Below, piece after piece: positions 45,841 through 56,811 of a stretch of 64,000 nt of DNA. Position 1 is the first letter of the stretch. Each line of letters begins with the position of its first letter. Both the position numbers and the translations under genes were made by a program. The stretch lies in contig NMRA01000011.1 of the NCBI GenBank assembly GCA_002633005.1, positions 693,370-757,369 on the forward strand. Reading direction: 5' to 3'. Source of the stretch: Phoronis australis. Taxonomy: Eukaryota > Phoronida > Phoronidae. The notes below the pieces were generated by a model. The model was not told where the DNA came from. It searched no databases and saw only the letters and a list, made by a program, of their open reading frames with translations.

Positions 45841-45924
45841 GAGCTACATCGCCTCTGGTTCGGGCCAACAGAGGCGATGGTCAACCATCGCCTCTGTTGG
45901 CCCGAACCAGAGGCGATGCAGCTC
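45841..45924. repeat. 84-bp near-perfect palindrome at the left edge of the P-like transposon
   Basis: Arms of 41 bp (45841-45881 and 45884-45924) differ at one position and are separated by 2 nt. Each arm is itself a smaller inverted repeat (CATCGCCTCT / AGAGGCGATG). The right arm is the outer end of the left terminal inverted repeat. The left arm looks like the outer end of a second, otherwise absent, copy of the same element. Confidence 0.8.
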
Positions 45925-46148
45925 GTATAGGCGCTCTATACGCTGGAAGCTTTTCGGCGAATTATGCCTCGCACCGACTAAACCATCAAAGTCACGTTGT
46001 TATAAATACCTTTTGCGCATAGAGGAACACCTTAGGAGGTTGTCGATATGTTTAATTTCTTCCAACACGAACAAATACTCCCGCTATCAAACTTTTTCTT
46101 CCAGCAGTCCCTATTTCAGTTCCCAAAATCGTGAACTCAACATTTTCA
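45884..46148 (+). repeat. Left terminal inverted repeat of the P-like transposon
   Basis: It pairs with the reverse complement of 53075-53335. Conserved phrases include GGAAGCTTTTCGGCGAATTA, ACACCTTAGGAGGTTG and TTCCCAAAATCGTGAACTCA. It contains TATAAATA near 45999-46007, a probable TATA box for the transposase gene. Confidence 0.8.
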
Positions 46149-46240
46149 CCAATGAGATAAATATAACTAGAGTTGACATCACGTGGTTTTCGTTGTGCGA
46201 AGTGGTCCGCCATCTTGCTGATGGGCGATAGTGGGGCGTC

Positions 46241-48157
46241 ATGCCCGTTTATTGTGTAGCATTTAACTGCAAAAATGCCAGGACAGAAGAGTCTAAGCAA
46301 CGAAATATCACATTTCATAGGTAATAGTGCCATGGTGCTTGTTATTGTTAGTGTTTGGTGTGCGCCACTGTGAATGAATGTTCACAAAATTGATTTATAA
46401 TGATGAACGATCTCAAGTTGCACTGGGCAGAAGTTGTGTATGCGGACCCTGAGACTGTCAGATGTTCTTTGAATTCGTTCTAAAATCACATTTCACAAGT
46501 AATTATGTCATCGTTAATGTTATGAAGACATAGCCAACTTAGCAAACCTCGGCGTGGGTCTGTTTGACTTAATATTTCCTAGCATGGATCCTGGTGACCT
46601 GGTGGGTGTGTAAAGCAGGGACTCCTAACCCCCTCGTCTGGCCTTATCACTCATTTGTTATGTCTTTTGTGTCTTTTCTATTTTTTCATATTTCTTGTGG
46701 TAGGTTTCCCAAGGATGAATCACTTCGAAAACAGTGGGCTCGCGCTGAACGGAGAAGCAAACCTGATGGCAGCGTGTGGGAACCAAGCTTGTACAGATTT
46801 TTGTGCTCCCAACACTTTTGTGATTCTGACTTTGATCGCACTGGGTGTACTGTTAGAATTCGACCTAATGCTGTACCTAAAGTCTTTTGATTTTCCTGCA
46901 CATCTACAGGTAAGTAGTGTAAGACTATGTGTTCGAATTTTGCTACAATATGTCATCTGTCGCTCTTACATTATATTTTATATTGGTGCTGTTGCTTTCA
47001 CTTAGTTTAAATCACATATTCCCATGAAGGGTCATTTGCCATAGTCATATGGCGAGACTGCTCATAACCTACAGGGGAGGATCCAGGATTTTGAGTTGGG
47101 GGGCAGGGCAGATTGTTAGCTAGGATATTGCCCCTTAAACATTTGCACCCCCGAACTGCCACATGGAATCTGGGAAAATTTTAGGGGGGCCGTGACCCCC
47201 TTGGCCCCCCTCTAAATCCGCCACTGACCTAGGTCCTGTCTTGAATATTGCAGAACAAGGAGTCACTTCCTAGATTGACCAGAAATAGTCAACAATCATC
47301 CTCTGACATCTCAGCTTACACTGGCCCTGCTACAGATAGTGATGACAGCACTGTACTTGTGTCACAGCTACGTATGACCTATAGTTCTTTTCTAGAAGCT
47401 GTTTAATTGCTTATGAACAGACCACATTATCAAAGCCAATAGTTACTGAAGTGCTGAGGTAAGACCATCAACTAAGAAAGTGTAGCAGCTTAGTTTTTAT
47501 CTCCAACTAAGCGAATCAATACACACACACGCACTCGCCTTGGTGGAAAAATTGGTATTAGTGTGTTATGTCCAACTGTTTGATTTTCGTCCAAAGAGGT
47601 ATTGTAAACAACAGTACATTGTGGTTGACTTGTCACCCTCTCTTTTAGGATCATGCCTACCAGCTGCCTACTGCTATAGAACTGAAGAGACGTCTTGACT
47701 TAGCCTATGAGAGCCGAGAAATGCTTCAGCACGACGTCAGGAATGTAAGGGCTCGAGAGAAACGAGCTAAACACAACCTGGAGGCTTTGTTGAATAATCT
47801 GAAGGAGCAAAGGCTTGTTAATGATGAACTGGTTGCCAAACTTGACATCATTCTCAGGTTAGCATTGCTTTTCAGGATATTACAATTCAATGACAAGTTA
47901 TCTCATATCTTCAACATATGTTACCAGAACGTATCTTTGTTGTCAAAGAGCCGTTTACCAGATGTTTAAGTCATATTAACCACTTGACCTCTAAAAGTCT
48001 TTGTCATTACAATTTTCTTCATTGTAGACATTCCGGTTGACTTGTTCAGCAGGCCAGTCCAGATGTATTCTGATGAACAACGAGACTTTGCCTTGACACT
48101 CTATTTCTATAGCCCTAAGGCATACGAATATTTAAGAAATGAAACAAACATAATTTC
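46241..48157 (+). pseudogene. P-type (THAP9-like) transposase, N-terminal part only
   Basis: Exon 46241-46320 (MPVYCVAFNCKNARTEES, donor AG|GTAATA) and exon 46704-46909 form a full THAP domain: C-x4-C, FPKDESLRKQWARAERR, LCSQHFCDSDF, then AVPKVF. A 1-nt insertion in a T-run (46885-46888) brings a TGA right after AVPKVF, yet the +1 frame continues DFPAHLQ into a perfect donor CAG|GTAAGT. Exon 47254 onward is Ser/Asp-rich. Exon 47649-47857 is a coiled coil (LPTAIELKRRLDLAYESREM...). A last piece, 48029-48157, reads FSRPVQMYSDEQRDFALTLY and YSPKAYEYLRN, the start of the P-type catalytic region in THAP9-like proteins. It is then cut off by a GGCGGATT-type repeat. Phases between the last two exons do not match, a further sign of decay. 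Confidence 0.75.
47075..47228. repeat. GGCGGATC-type element in an intron of the P-like transposase
   Basis: It begins GGGGAGGATCCAGGATTTTG and ends AATCCGCCACTGACC, with G- and C-runs. It shares AACTGCCACATGGAATCTGG with the copy at 42465-42600. Confidence 0.65.
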
Positions 48158-48204
48158 TATCCTTGCATATGCTACTTCGGCGGCAGCAGTGTTTCAGGGA
48201 AATT

Positions 48205-48540
48205 CATTGGCGGATTTAGGGCGGTGCGCCCGGGCCGCGCTCCTCCCCGCCCTTGTCTGCCGAAAAAATAGAACATCAAGAGCGTCAGGAAATATTGAGT
48301 TTGTAAAGTAACCCCACTAATTAACATGCGGTTAAAACAAGATTTAACAATGTGTGCAGTTTTAGTTTATGTGCGTGTTCTAGTGTCAAATCACCGGCGC
48401 AATCGGTTTCCCATCTTTTTTTCGGAGCTCCCCAATTTTAGGCTGGGTGCGCCCACGCAATTGTGCTTTGTGCGATTCCCGCGGAGACAAAATGTTGGGC
48501 CCGCCCCCTTATGATATCCTAGATGCGCCTCTGAAATTTC
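48205..48540. repeat. GGCGGATT-type element truncating the P-like transposase
   Basis: TTGGCGGATTTAGGGCGGTG, then GAGTTTGTAAAGTA-CCC and AACAAGATTTAA, also found in order at 58735-58890. The transposase frame is lost as this element begins. Confidence 0.6.
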
Positions 48541-49530
48541 AGTTCAATTATTTTCAAAGTTGAGGGGAAGTTCATAAAATTTCCCGATGTATTAAATAGG
48601 ATCTCTTCAGGCTAAAGCTGACAAAAATTAACAGCATGTATACTTAGGGAATGCAATGGTCGATGGGAGTGTCTCCCCCAGCTGATCGTCCTATCCGGCT
48701 TGTAAACAACTAATAATCAAGTTCTGTACATTTATAAGGTTAGTTCAAACAAAATGTGTTAATGGCTAGATTCTCATGTGGCTATTAAAGGCATCGAGGT
48801 ATTTTTAAACTATTATAAAGTATATGCGTGGCAATTCGTAAACTGGCAAGAGATCCCAGGGCATTACGGCAGCTATTCACGGTCAAATAATTGGGAAATT
48901 ATTTTTTTCTCGGACTTATAATGACCGTTTAAGCAACGCAAGGGTCACGTATTTACGTTGCTTTATGTTACCAACACTGTAAAACCTCGTTAGTATTCAA
49001 AATTTCAAATTTTATTCTGAAAATTGCCCGGCTTCCATAAGGCCACCGTGCTTTTGTTTACAAATCGTCCATCATCAATATGGCGGACTGCGTGTCACGC
49101 GCTGTCTGGCTTGCGATTATAGTCGTGTCATCTCTATGTATATAGATCATGGATTTTCACTCGGTGCACGCCAAGAGATTCTTTTAACCAGGCCGAAGGT
49201 CAGAAGTTGCGGTCCTACCGGCGAACTTTGAAAGCTGAAGTTCCCACCCTTTACGTACGTGCTGCCGGTAACCAGCCGAGCATTTGTCGTGTTGTTAAAC
49301 ATTAAAATGTCAAATATGTGCACAAAGACTATTAAATGTCATATCAACAGCATGTATTTTTATCAAATACAAACAATAATTCATTGAAATACAATCAGTT
49401 TCAAGTAACGCAAATTAAATACAAGTATAAGTGGTGGCATTTTGGAAACGAACATTTGACTGACAAGACCGCAATGGCTCACCTTTGGCCTATTTAAAGA
49501 TTGAGGTCATGAAGTCACATCACCTAGCGA
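48541..49530. other. Interior of the P-like element without recognised coding sequence
   Basis: It contains one short frame after a YY1-type ATATGGCGGAC (49079), MADCVSRAVWLAIIVVSSLC, a 21-codon signal-peptide-like peptide of doubtful meaning. Nothing else is assigned. Confidence 0.35.
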
Positions 49531-49689
49531 GCGCGGTAAAAATGGGGCTATTCGGAGAATTCTCCTCGCGGTGTCGCTGCTGTACTAGTGGTGATTGAAT
49601 TGCGCATGCGTGGCTGTCTGCATATAAACAACTGGTAAAAAATGGAATTTTTATCAAAATACGTCGTCGCGCTAAGCCTTATTACTGCT

Positions 49690-50640
49690 AATTTCCCTGG
49701 TGCAAGTCTTCGATAGATGGCCACAAATTCCCAAAAGACCTAAGGTTACTATATTCGTGGACAACTGCGGTCAACAGGGTCAACTAACTGACAAAAAGTG
49801 TGTGGATGCTGAAGCCCCGTGTGTGCTCTATGACTATGCAGTTCCATACGGAGACTACACAACATTACTTGGTAAGTTGTTAGCAATCAGTTTCTATCAA
49901 CATCGTTCGGTGATGTTATCCCCACCTGTTACCCCACTGAATAACGGGTTTATTGAGTGGAACTAAGTGTTTCTTTTTGGAAACTCACCCGATGCCGGGT
50001 AGGCTAGCAGCACATATTCATATTGTCCTGGGTGGGAGTGCTCCCAAAATAAGAGGTGTATGGTACGTGATGCACAGAAGTCAAGAGTGACTTTTTCACA
50101 GCAGTTTCTCTTCAAAACTATGCTGTTTCCAATAAAATTCTCTAGATGAGTGAGTTTCCTTATTTTATCGTGGACCCCACCCCCAGGACCACCAGCTCAG
50201 TTATCAATTAACATGAATAAGCCTTAATTCAGTAAATGTCGCAACATTGCATTGGAAAAAAATTGACACCTAGAATGAATTTTACTTGTTGAGATCAGAA
50301 GCACATTTTAAGTGTCATGAAAAATACACATTGTTAAATCACTTTTAGCCTGTTTCACATATTTTAATTCAGATATTAAATAAGACTTGGGTACAAAGGT
50401 TATTAGTTTCTACACATAAACATGAAGATGAAATGTCAAGTATGTTCTGCCTTACGAAAGTAGTTTTGTCTTGTCTTTTCTTTTACAATTTGCTAATATT
50501 TTTATTCTGTTACAGGTGAGAAAAAACAACTGAAACCAACCTCCTGACCATCTATTTCACTGTTGGACAAAGTGAAAAGCAATCCTTCAGCAATAACCTG
50601 AAAGAATTGAACGTAATTCAGAAATTCAGCACCTGATATG
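49690..50640 (+). pseudogene. Decayed THAP gene, paralogue of 39040-40160
   Basis: Nucleotide blocks match the 39.0-kb gene in order: GGCCACAA-TTCCCAAAAGA (THAP FPKD region), GTGTGGATGC-GAAGCCCC, the donor-like ACTTGGTAAG, TTCACA-CAGTT-CTCT, AAGATTCTAGATG, and ACAGGTGAGA-AAAACNACT (AVP-box exon). The first Cys pair is lost, and stops and shifts are frequent. Confidence 0.6.
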
Positions 50641-52995
50641 CCTGATTATGGACACCCTCGCAATGTTGTTTCTTTCTGTGCTTTTTCAGTTTACCATTTG
50701 TTTTTAAATACACTGATAACTGTCTATTCTCGAATCTTGTGCATAGCAGATTCTTATCCAGCTAGCTACAATTGAAAACATACAATAAGACAATCGATGC
50801 AGTCTGAATGTCATTTCCCCATAATCTGTACCAAATTGAAAAGTTTTTACCAATAGTATAAAGCTTTCTGCTAAAAGGAAAATTTAATGTCACTCAGCTT
50901 TTAGCTATCATTTCACTGGGTTCTAATTTCAATGGCCTATAGAAGCGCACTTGTAAAAAAGTTCTAGTTTCAACACGTGGCTTTCTTTCATGTAACCTCA
51001 TTCAGCCTCAATAACATCCACAATTAGACCCTTGAAGGTAAACACAGCAGCATATCACTTGAATCGCTTTGAGCCCAAAATCAGACACTGAACTAGACCA
51101 GAGTGTGACTAGGTCTTCTTTAGCTTCAGTCCCTCATGTTTCTTCCAGGAAAGGAAATAAGCTATTGTCCACACATGACTCATTGCCTATGAAAGGGCAT
51201 CCTCACCAACAAGGCTTATTTGTGTAGCAGTCAGATATAGTTCGTCTGGATACACAGACAGTCCACTGGCACATTGTCTTATGGTAACTTAGTACTGCGA
51301 TTCACATTTCTCCAGGGCCACTGACTTGCACATTGTGCCATGCAGCACTGCTGGTGTGTGGAAGTGCTGTGGGAAGAGAACGGAGTAACAAAGCTTGTCT
51401 ATGATACAGCTTGAAGTGGCCTTAAAATGTCACTGAACCTGGAACAAATATTGAAATATGAATAATTAAGTACTCCAGATTGGATCAAAAATGTTATCCC
51501 TGTTTTTCAAAAATATATGGTGATTGGTCTACAGTTTCACATAAAAGTAAATAATTACCATTTTCAGAAACCAAGGGTGTATATAATGAGTATTGCATAA
51601 AACTGTGTCTTTATTTTTTATCCCTAGCCAAAACAATTCTTAAAACGCATCACTTGTCTGTAAAATATACAAGTTTTTTGAGACAACTTCAAACCTTTGT
51701 TACCCATTTTCAAGCCTTTTTAATTTCGATACTTTCAGCAATTTTAAACTCAGATTACAGGTTCATGGGTCTGTCAAGCATACTTCTATCCTAAGGTTGA
51801 GGGAACCGTTTTTCTTCTAATAGAAGATATGAAGACTTGCGGGTCATTTAAAAATGATGGATAATCTTTCTGTAGTTTAAGAGTAATTACAAATCGTAAG
51901 GCACCATCAAAAATGCAATTTTCACAAAAATGGCAGTCATTTGAATTTATAACGACTTGCAACATTTCAAGGCATGAGTTAAGACTGTTCAGTCACTGTG
52001 CATTCGGAAAATGTAATATATTTTCGTGGTTTTACAATTGATACAAGTAGCAAAACAGTTTCATGAAATCAACTTGAAGGGACTTCGTGAAGGCTAAGAA
52101 TTACCTCACCATGCTCTTTTCCCCAAACATGTATTACCTGTTATTTGTTTCCACACATTCAGTTGTACCAAATATTACAACCCCCATGCCAATCCCCCCT
52201 CGGGACCTGAATAAGTAATTTAACAAAATGACTTTAAAAATAGCTGTTCCTTTTCAAAGGCTTTGTTCGTTGTCTCCAATATTGAAAGTAGGCTTTGACA
52301 ACAGATCTGCACTGGATGGGAAGATCTTGTTGGTTAGCTGCAGTCAAATGCTAAAAACCAATTTTTGTCCATTCAGGGACGGTGCAGAAGCGATGCATAT
52401 CTCCTCTGCACGGTACAAGCCTTCAAACCTAAAAACCAAAGGTTACGTGAAAACTGACGTGATAGATTTCCATTTCAACGTGTAATAGATTTCCAGAAGA
52501 CATATGATAGGGAGTAAACAAATAGTCTAATGCAATGGATATTTATCACTCACGTACCCTTTGCCATTGGGATTGGATTGTAATCTTAACTCATTAACCT
52601 GTATCGAGTTGACAGCATAAACATTCAGCATTGATTGATGTAACTGTCACTGATAAACTTTTAGAAATCATTCCAAACAATAATAATGCTTTGATGTACG
52701 AAACGATCCCGATTGCTACGTCAAGTATCACATATCACAACATACAAAGATTAACCAGACTCTGGCTGGCGACTGACTGCCGCGAAGTCGACATCGGCGA
52801 GTGCCTCAGTTAACAGGCATCGGTAGAATAATCATGGAATGATCGTTAAAATAATCACAAACCTTACCTTTGTATGAGGTCGTGCTTACTTCCTCTCATA
52901 GAAGCACCTTTTTTACGCAATCTCAGATTCAGCTGGCACGGCTGCAAGCCATTTCACCATGTATTTAAAGGGCTCGCGAAATCGAGGCTGTTAAT
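50641..52995. other. AT-rich interior of the nested element
   Basis: One 85-codon plus-strand frame (52228-52485) and a 60-codon frame (52631-52813) occur. Neither shows a known motif, splice context or repeat elsewhere in the window. No gene is called. Confidence 0.35.
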
Positions 52996-53074
52996 CTATC
53001 ACCACTAGTACACGCACGCCCTCTAGTTATTGTAGATTTTCCGAATAGCCCCATTGGAGCGTGCGCAGTATAAA

Positions 53075-53335
53075 AATGGTGAGTTCACGATTTTGGGAAC
53101 TGAACGAGTGACTGCTCGAACAAAAAGTTCGATAACGGAAGTATTTGTTCGAGTTGGAAGGAATTAAACACACCGCCAACCTCCTAAGGTGTCCCTTCAT
53201 ATGCAGAAGGTATTTATAATAACGTGACTTTCATGCTTTAGCCAGTGCGAGGCATAATTCGCCGAAAAGCTTCCGGCGTATGGAGCGCCTATAGGAGCTG
53301 CATCGCCTCTGGTTCGGGCCAACAGAGGCGATGGT
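53075..53335 (-). repeat. Right terminal inverted repeat of the P-like transposon
   Basis: This is the inverted partner of 45884-46148, ending CAACAGAGGCGATGGT at 53335. Confidence 0.8.
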
Positions 53336-53698
53336 TATTGCCTAGATGACAGCATACTTACGTTTGTGACTGAAGCAGGAGTACAGGATAGAGACGATAT
53401 GCGCGCACCCCGTGGGCCTACATGAAAACATAAAAGCCAGAAAGGTGTTCGTTTTCCACGGTAATGATGCAGCATCACCCGTAAATCAACGTCATTTGTA
53501 CTCTTCTTATAACCCAGAGAGCACACACTCGAGTCAAGTCAGGAAGATCCAGTGCTGCGAAATTTATTGCAGCAGACGCAAACATAGTTTGTCACAAGGG
53601 GGCGTCACGGTAATCCGGACGTGGACAACAGCGGTGCTTTTCTCAATACTCGCCGTTTCCATGCGTGCCGTTAGATGGCCAGTAGCCAGCACCTAGGT
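53336..53698. other. Spacer between two inverted-repeat transposons
   Basis: No recognised feature. The frames are short. Confidence 0.4.
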
Positions 53699-53996
53699 CT
53701 CGCTGGTTCCGTACTGCCTAGCTAGCATGCAGGTAACACGCAATGGCACGCAATTTTGCATTGGTTGGTGTATCCTCAGGAGTCATTGGTTAGCTTTACA
53801 ACACCGTGAAAAAATGGCGATCTGTGAACGATTTTTAGCCTTGTTACGCAAGTGTTGTCGCAGCAACTATTTCGTTTCTGCAGTGATGTTAACTAGCCGC
53901 GTGCTTGAAGCACATACATGTACAATGAATACATAACTGGCCAATTTAACGGTGTGTTATTCAAACTGAATGAATATAGTACAGTGTCGTAAACTA
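53699..53996 (+). repeat. Left inverted repeat of the 3.4-kb transposon
   Basis: It pairs with the reverse complement of 56812-57119. Its outer end is a degenerate copy of the CGCTGGTTCC palindromic module. Confidence 0.7.
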
Positions 53997-54822
53997 AAGT
54001 CATGCAGTAAGGTGCACTCCGAAAAGGCGTACACAATTTCTAAGATTCACATTTCCTGGACATAAATTTTAAGCACCGATTTGTCTGCCCAACACATACC
54101 GAGAACATGCGCTTACAAGGAAGTCAACGAATTTTTAAAGATTTGCGGGAATTTTCACCGCTCGTCCTTCTGTGCGGCTTTTACCAGGATCAATGAGAGC
54201 GCGACGGCCGGAGTCAGGTACTGAGTTGTGATGACCGCATTGCCCGATGCGAGCAAGACCCAATATGGGCCTATTACGTGTAATTACCCAACCATAAACT
54301 GTATTAAACATCTCTGACTGTACATAATGACGAATTTTCAAAATGCATTAACCACTAATTTTCTTTAACTAAAAACGAACACCACGGCGGTATACAGCTG
54401 AAAAAAAATAAACAACAAAGTACGGTTTTCGATTTTTAAAAATCGATGAACTAATAATCCAAAAACTACAACCATTGATACGATTGAAGATAAACTACCG
54501 AGCTTATTGATATACTCGGTGGATATACAAACGCTGATCAGAGTTAGCAATATCACATGGGTTCACTTTCTTCCAATCTAGTTAACCAGATTTTTGACCA
54601 GGAAACAGTTGTACTTAAACAGTACACACCATGGATTTTTGCACATTTTGAATTACCGGTGGCCACAGACTAAATGTATGACGTAAAATTTAGCTAAACC
54701 CATGTTTATTTTGTGTAATTAGCTCAAAATTTTGATTTTTCTTTCAATTTTGCCAATTTTCACATTTCCCGCCATGTGACGTCATGGGTTGAACACAAGA
54801 GATCAGTGACTAGCATTGAACA

Positions 54823-55071
54823 ATGGCGGAGACCAGGGAATTTGAAAGTGACGACGATTATGAGCAAGAATTGAACGAATACTATGAAGAAACGTATGAG
54901 AATGGTGGCCAGGATGAGGAAATGGGGTTGCACGAAAGCGAGAACAAGTTTAATGTGCTTCCGGCTGCGTACTTTTCTACTTTGAGCCTTATGAACTGGA
55001 TCCTCCCGCGAGAGAAGCGGCCTCGGGCTCGGCGAGTCAACCCAGTCATCCAACAGACGATCCTGAATTAA
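54823..55071 (+). CDS. Acidic ORF, unknown, inside the 3.4-kb transposon
   Basis: ATG 54823 (AACAATGGCGG context) opens an 82-codon frame. Its first 45 residues are strongly acidic (ESDDDYEQELNEYYEETYEN). Near residue 48 a second frame carries the more protein-like FYFEPYELDPPAREAAS and ends near 55090, so a frameshift may be present. The FEPY phrase resembles N termini of invertebrate proteins with P2X7-like domains; this is a weak resemblance. Confidence 0.4.
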   Translation: MAETREFESDDDYEQELNEYYEETYENGGQDEEMGLHESENKFNVLPAAYFSTLSLMNWILPREKRPRARRVNPVIQQTILN

Positions 55072-55120
55072 GAGCTGATGTTTCTGAATGATAAATATTG
55101 TCCTTTATTGAACCAGGCCT

Positions 55121-55377
55121 TCATCGTCTCCTGTGACTGGAGTCGAAACACGAGTCCTCAAAGTGGGCAGAACACAGAGTGGCCCCGGACCGAATCGCTT
55201 GGTCCACGATGACGTCCCACACTCTCGTTCGGCGCACGAAGTCATGCCACTTCTGCGCAACTTTGGTGTCCTTCGGAACACCGAGACGTTTTCCGCCTGG
55301 CTGCTGTTGCTGCAGCCTCCGGAAACACATCTTTTGATCCCTCTACGAACCTTCTCGACGCTAAATGTACTTTGCAT
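55121..55377 (-). pseudogene. THAP-domain gene end, frameshifted
   Basis: On the minus strand, ATG 55377 opens MQSTFSVEKV and then CVSGGCSNSSQAENVSVF. After a small deletion the next frame gives VPKDTKVAQKWHDFVRRTR, ATLCSAHFEDSCFDSS and a TGA at 55121. C-x4-C, PKD, W and CSAHF fit the THAP C2CH pattern. An AATAAA lies at 55109-55104, 12 nt past the stop, so transcription would end tail to tail with the acidic ORF. Confidence 0.6.
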
Positions 55378-55727
55378 TCTCTTCACTCTATACACTTTGT
55401 CTCTGATCCGAACGGTATGGCGAACGACCTGGGTTCAACCCATGACGTTGTACATAATTATTTTTTTTTCAATTTTTGCGTGTTTCTTTATGAGCTGTGC
55501 ACTAAAGGCACTGAAATCAAGTAAGATATAATAATAAAATTTATTTTGAGGTACTAGAGTCATGTTGTGTACACTTTAACCTGTGTCCACTTTTAATTTT
55601 TTATTAATGACAAAGAGCTAGAATAGTTATATAGTCAGTGCTACCAAAATTGTCCAGAGATTCCAGGTCTTCAGTTTGGTTATCACCATATTTGCACTTT
55701 TGTATTTATTTTATGATTTGAGTTACA

Positions 55728-55883
55728 TGGCACGAAAAGGCAGCTTCACTTATCATTTGACAGGCTTACATTTGTGTGATTGAACTCGAGTTTTCTTATT
55801 TTACTAAAGCTTTGCTAGGACTATCTGGTTAGCCTAATACATCTAAAGTAACAAAATTCCGTTGAAGTTAGGCTTTAATGAAA
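55728..55883. repeat. Dispersed repeat shared with 42235-42390
   Basis: See the 42235-42390 entry. This copy is inside the 3.4-kb transposon. Confidence 0.65.
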
Positions 55884-56401
55884 TGTTTAGTGCACCTGTA
55901 ATGTGGAAAGTTCAGGGATGGGCTCAACTTAACTAATCAAGTTTCGCTGGCGATCAAAATCTACCACTGTTTTGGTACTTCAAGTTTAAAACTTAGATAG
56001 ATAAAAAGTTATCAACCTGTTTCCGGTAAAAAAAACGTGGGCAGAAGCATTAAAGATTAAATAACGAAAACCAATATGAAACATATCGTTCCTTTGGGAA
56101 GTGGACCTTTGTGAAGATAAACACAAGTTAACCTTTTTAGTCATTTTGTAATATTTATAATGTATCAAGTTAAAATTACTCTCCAGATTTGCAGGCTGTA
56201 ACTCTGCAAATATCAGAGGAAACCAAATAGGGGGTTCCAACAACAACCGTTGTTGAGACAATAATGCTAGGTATTACCTTTCCACTTCATTAGCTCACAC
56301 CTAAATCGGTACTAAAGGTGTGTTGTATACGCAACGTAAAAATTGTCTGGGGCTAAGGGAATCTGAGCGGTGACCAGTGTAAGCGAGAAATTCTCCACGT
56401 G

Positions 56402-56712
56402 AGACCACCTTTACACCTCAGTCCATCAGCCATGCCAGTTTGTTTGCGTAAAGCGCTGCCCGTTAGGAATTCGACTAGCCAATCAAAAACGCCGGTGTAA
56501 AAAAATTCCAGAGGAAAGTTAAGTGATACCTGCGTGTTGGCTACCGACCACCTAGCGGCACGCAGGGAACCAGTGAGGCACGCAGGTATCACTTAATTTT
56601 CCTCTGGAATTTTTTTACACCGGCGTTTTTGATTGGCTAGTAGAATTCTCAACAGGCAGCGCTTCACGCAAACAAACTGGCATGTCTGATGGACTGAAGT
56701 GTAAAGGTGGTC
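56402..56712. repeat. Long foldback (inverted repeat, 135-bp arms)
   Basis: Arms 56402-56535 and 56577-56712 pair with only a few mismatches over about 135 bp, for example TTGCGTAAAGCGCTGCC with GGCAGCGCTTCACGCAA, and GCCAATCAAAAACGCCGGTG with its complement. The roughly 42-bp loop is a copy of the CGCTGGTTCC module (GGCACGCAGGGAACCAG). A transcript through it would form a long hairpin. Confidence 0.8.
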
Positions 56713-56811
56713 TGTTGTACAGACAAATCGGTGTTTATGTTCAGGAAATGTGAATCGTAGAAATTGTGGCTGTGCCTTTTTGGAGTGCATCTTTCTACTG
56801 TCGATGACATT

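Larger units (their letters stand above)
49541..53055 (+). mobile_element. Nested THAP/DDE-type element with AT target duplication (3.5 kb)
   Basis: Inverted ends GGGGCTATTCGGAGAAT... at the left and ...ATTTTCCGAATAGCCCC at the right share also TACTAGTGGTGAT/ATCACCACTAGTA. They are flanked by AT on both sides, a 2-bp duplication as described for ISL2EU/IS4EU elements. A decayed copy of the THAP/DDE gene seen at 39040-41275 lies just inside (49690-50640). The rest (50640-53000) is AT-rich and unassigned; the catalytic domain is missing. Confidence 0.6.
45884..53335 (+). mobile_element. P-element/THAP9-like DNA transposon, degenerate, with nested insertion (7.45 kb)
   Basis: Long terminal inverted repeats (45884-46148 left, 53075-53335 right) start with ACCATCGCCTCTGTTGGCCC and are about 85% identical over some 260 bp. 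A THAP-domain/coiled-coil gene of P-transposase type starts 90 bp inside the left repeat (46241). The catalytic part of the transposase is not found. The interior from about 49.5 to 53.06 kb is instead a nested element with its own inverted ends. P elements and vertebrate THAP9 share the THAP/leucine-zipper/RNase H order. An 8-bp target duplication, usual in this superfamily, is not obvious because the left flank is occupied by the palindrome. Confidence 0.78.

Noticed and set aside
49079-49145. 21-codon signal-peptide-like frame (MADCVSRAVWLAII...)
   Set aside because: Too short, inside a decayed transposon, with no downstream exon recognised.
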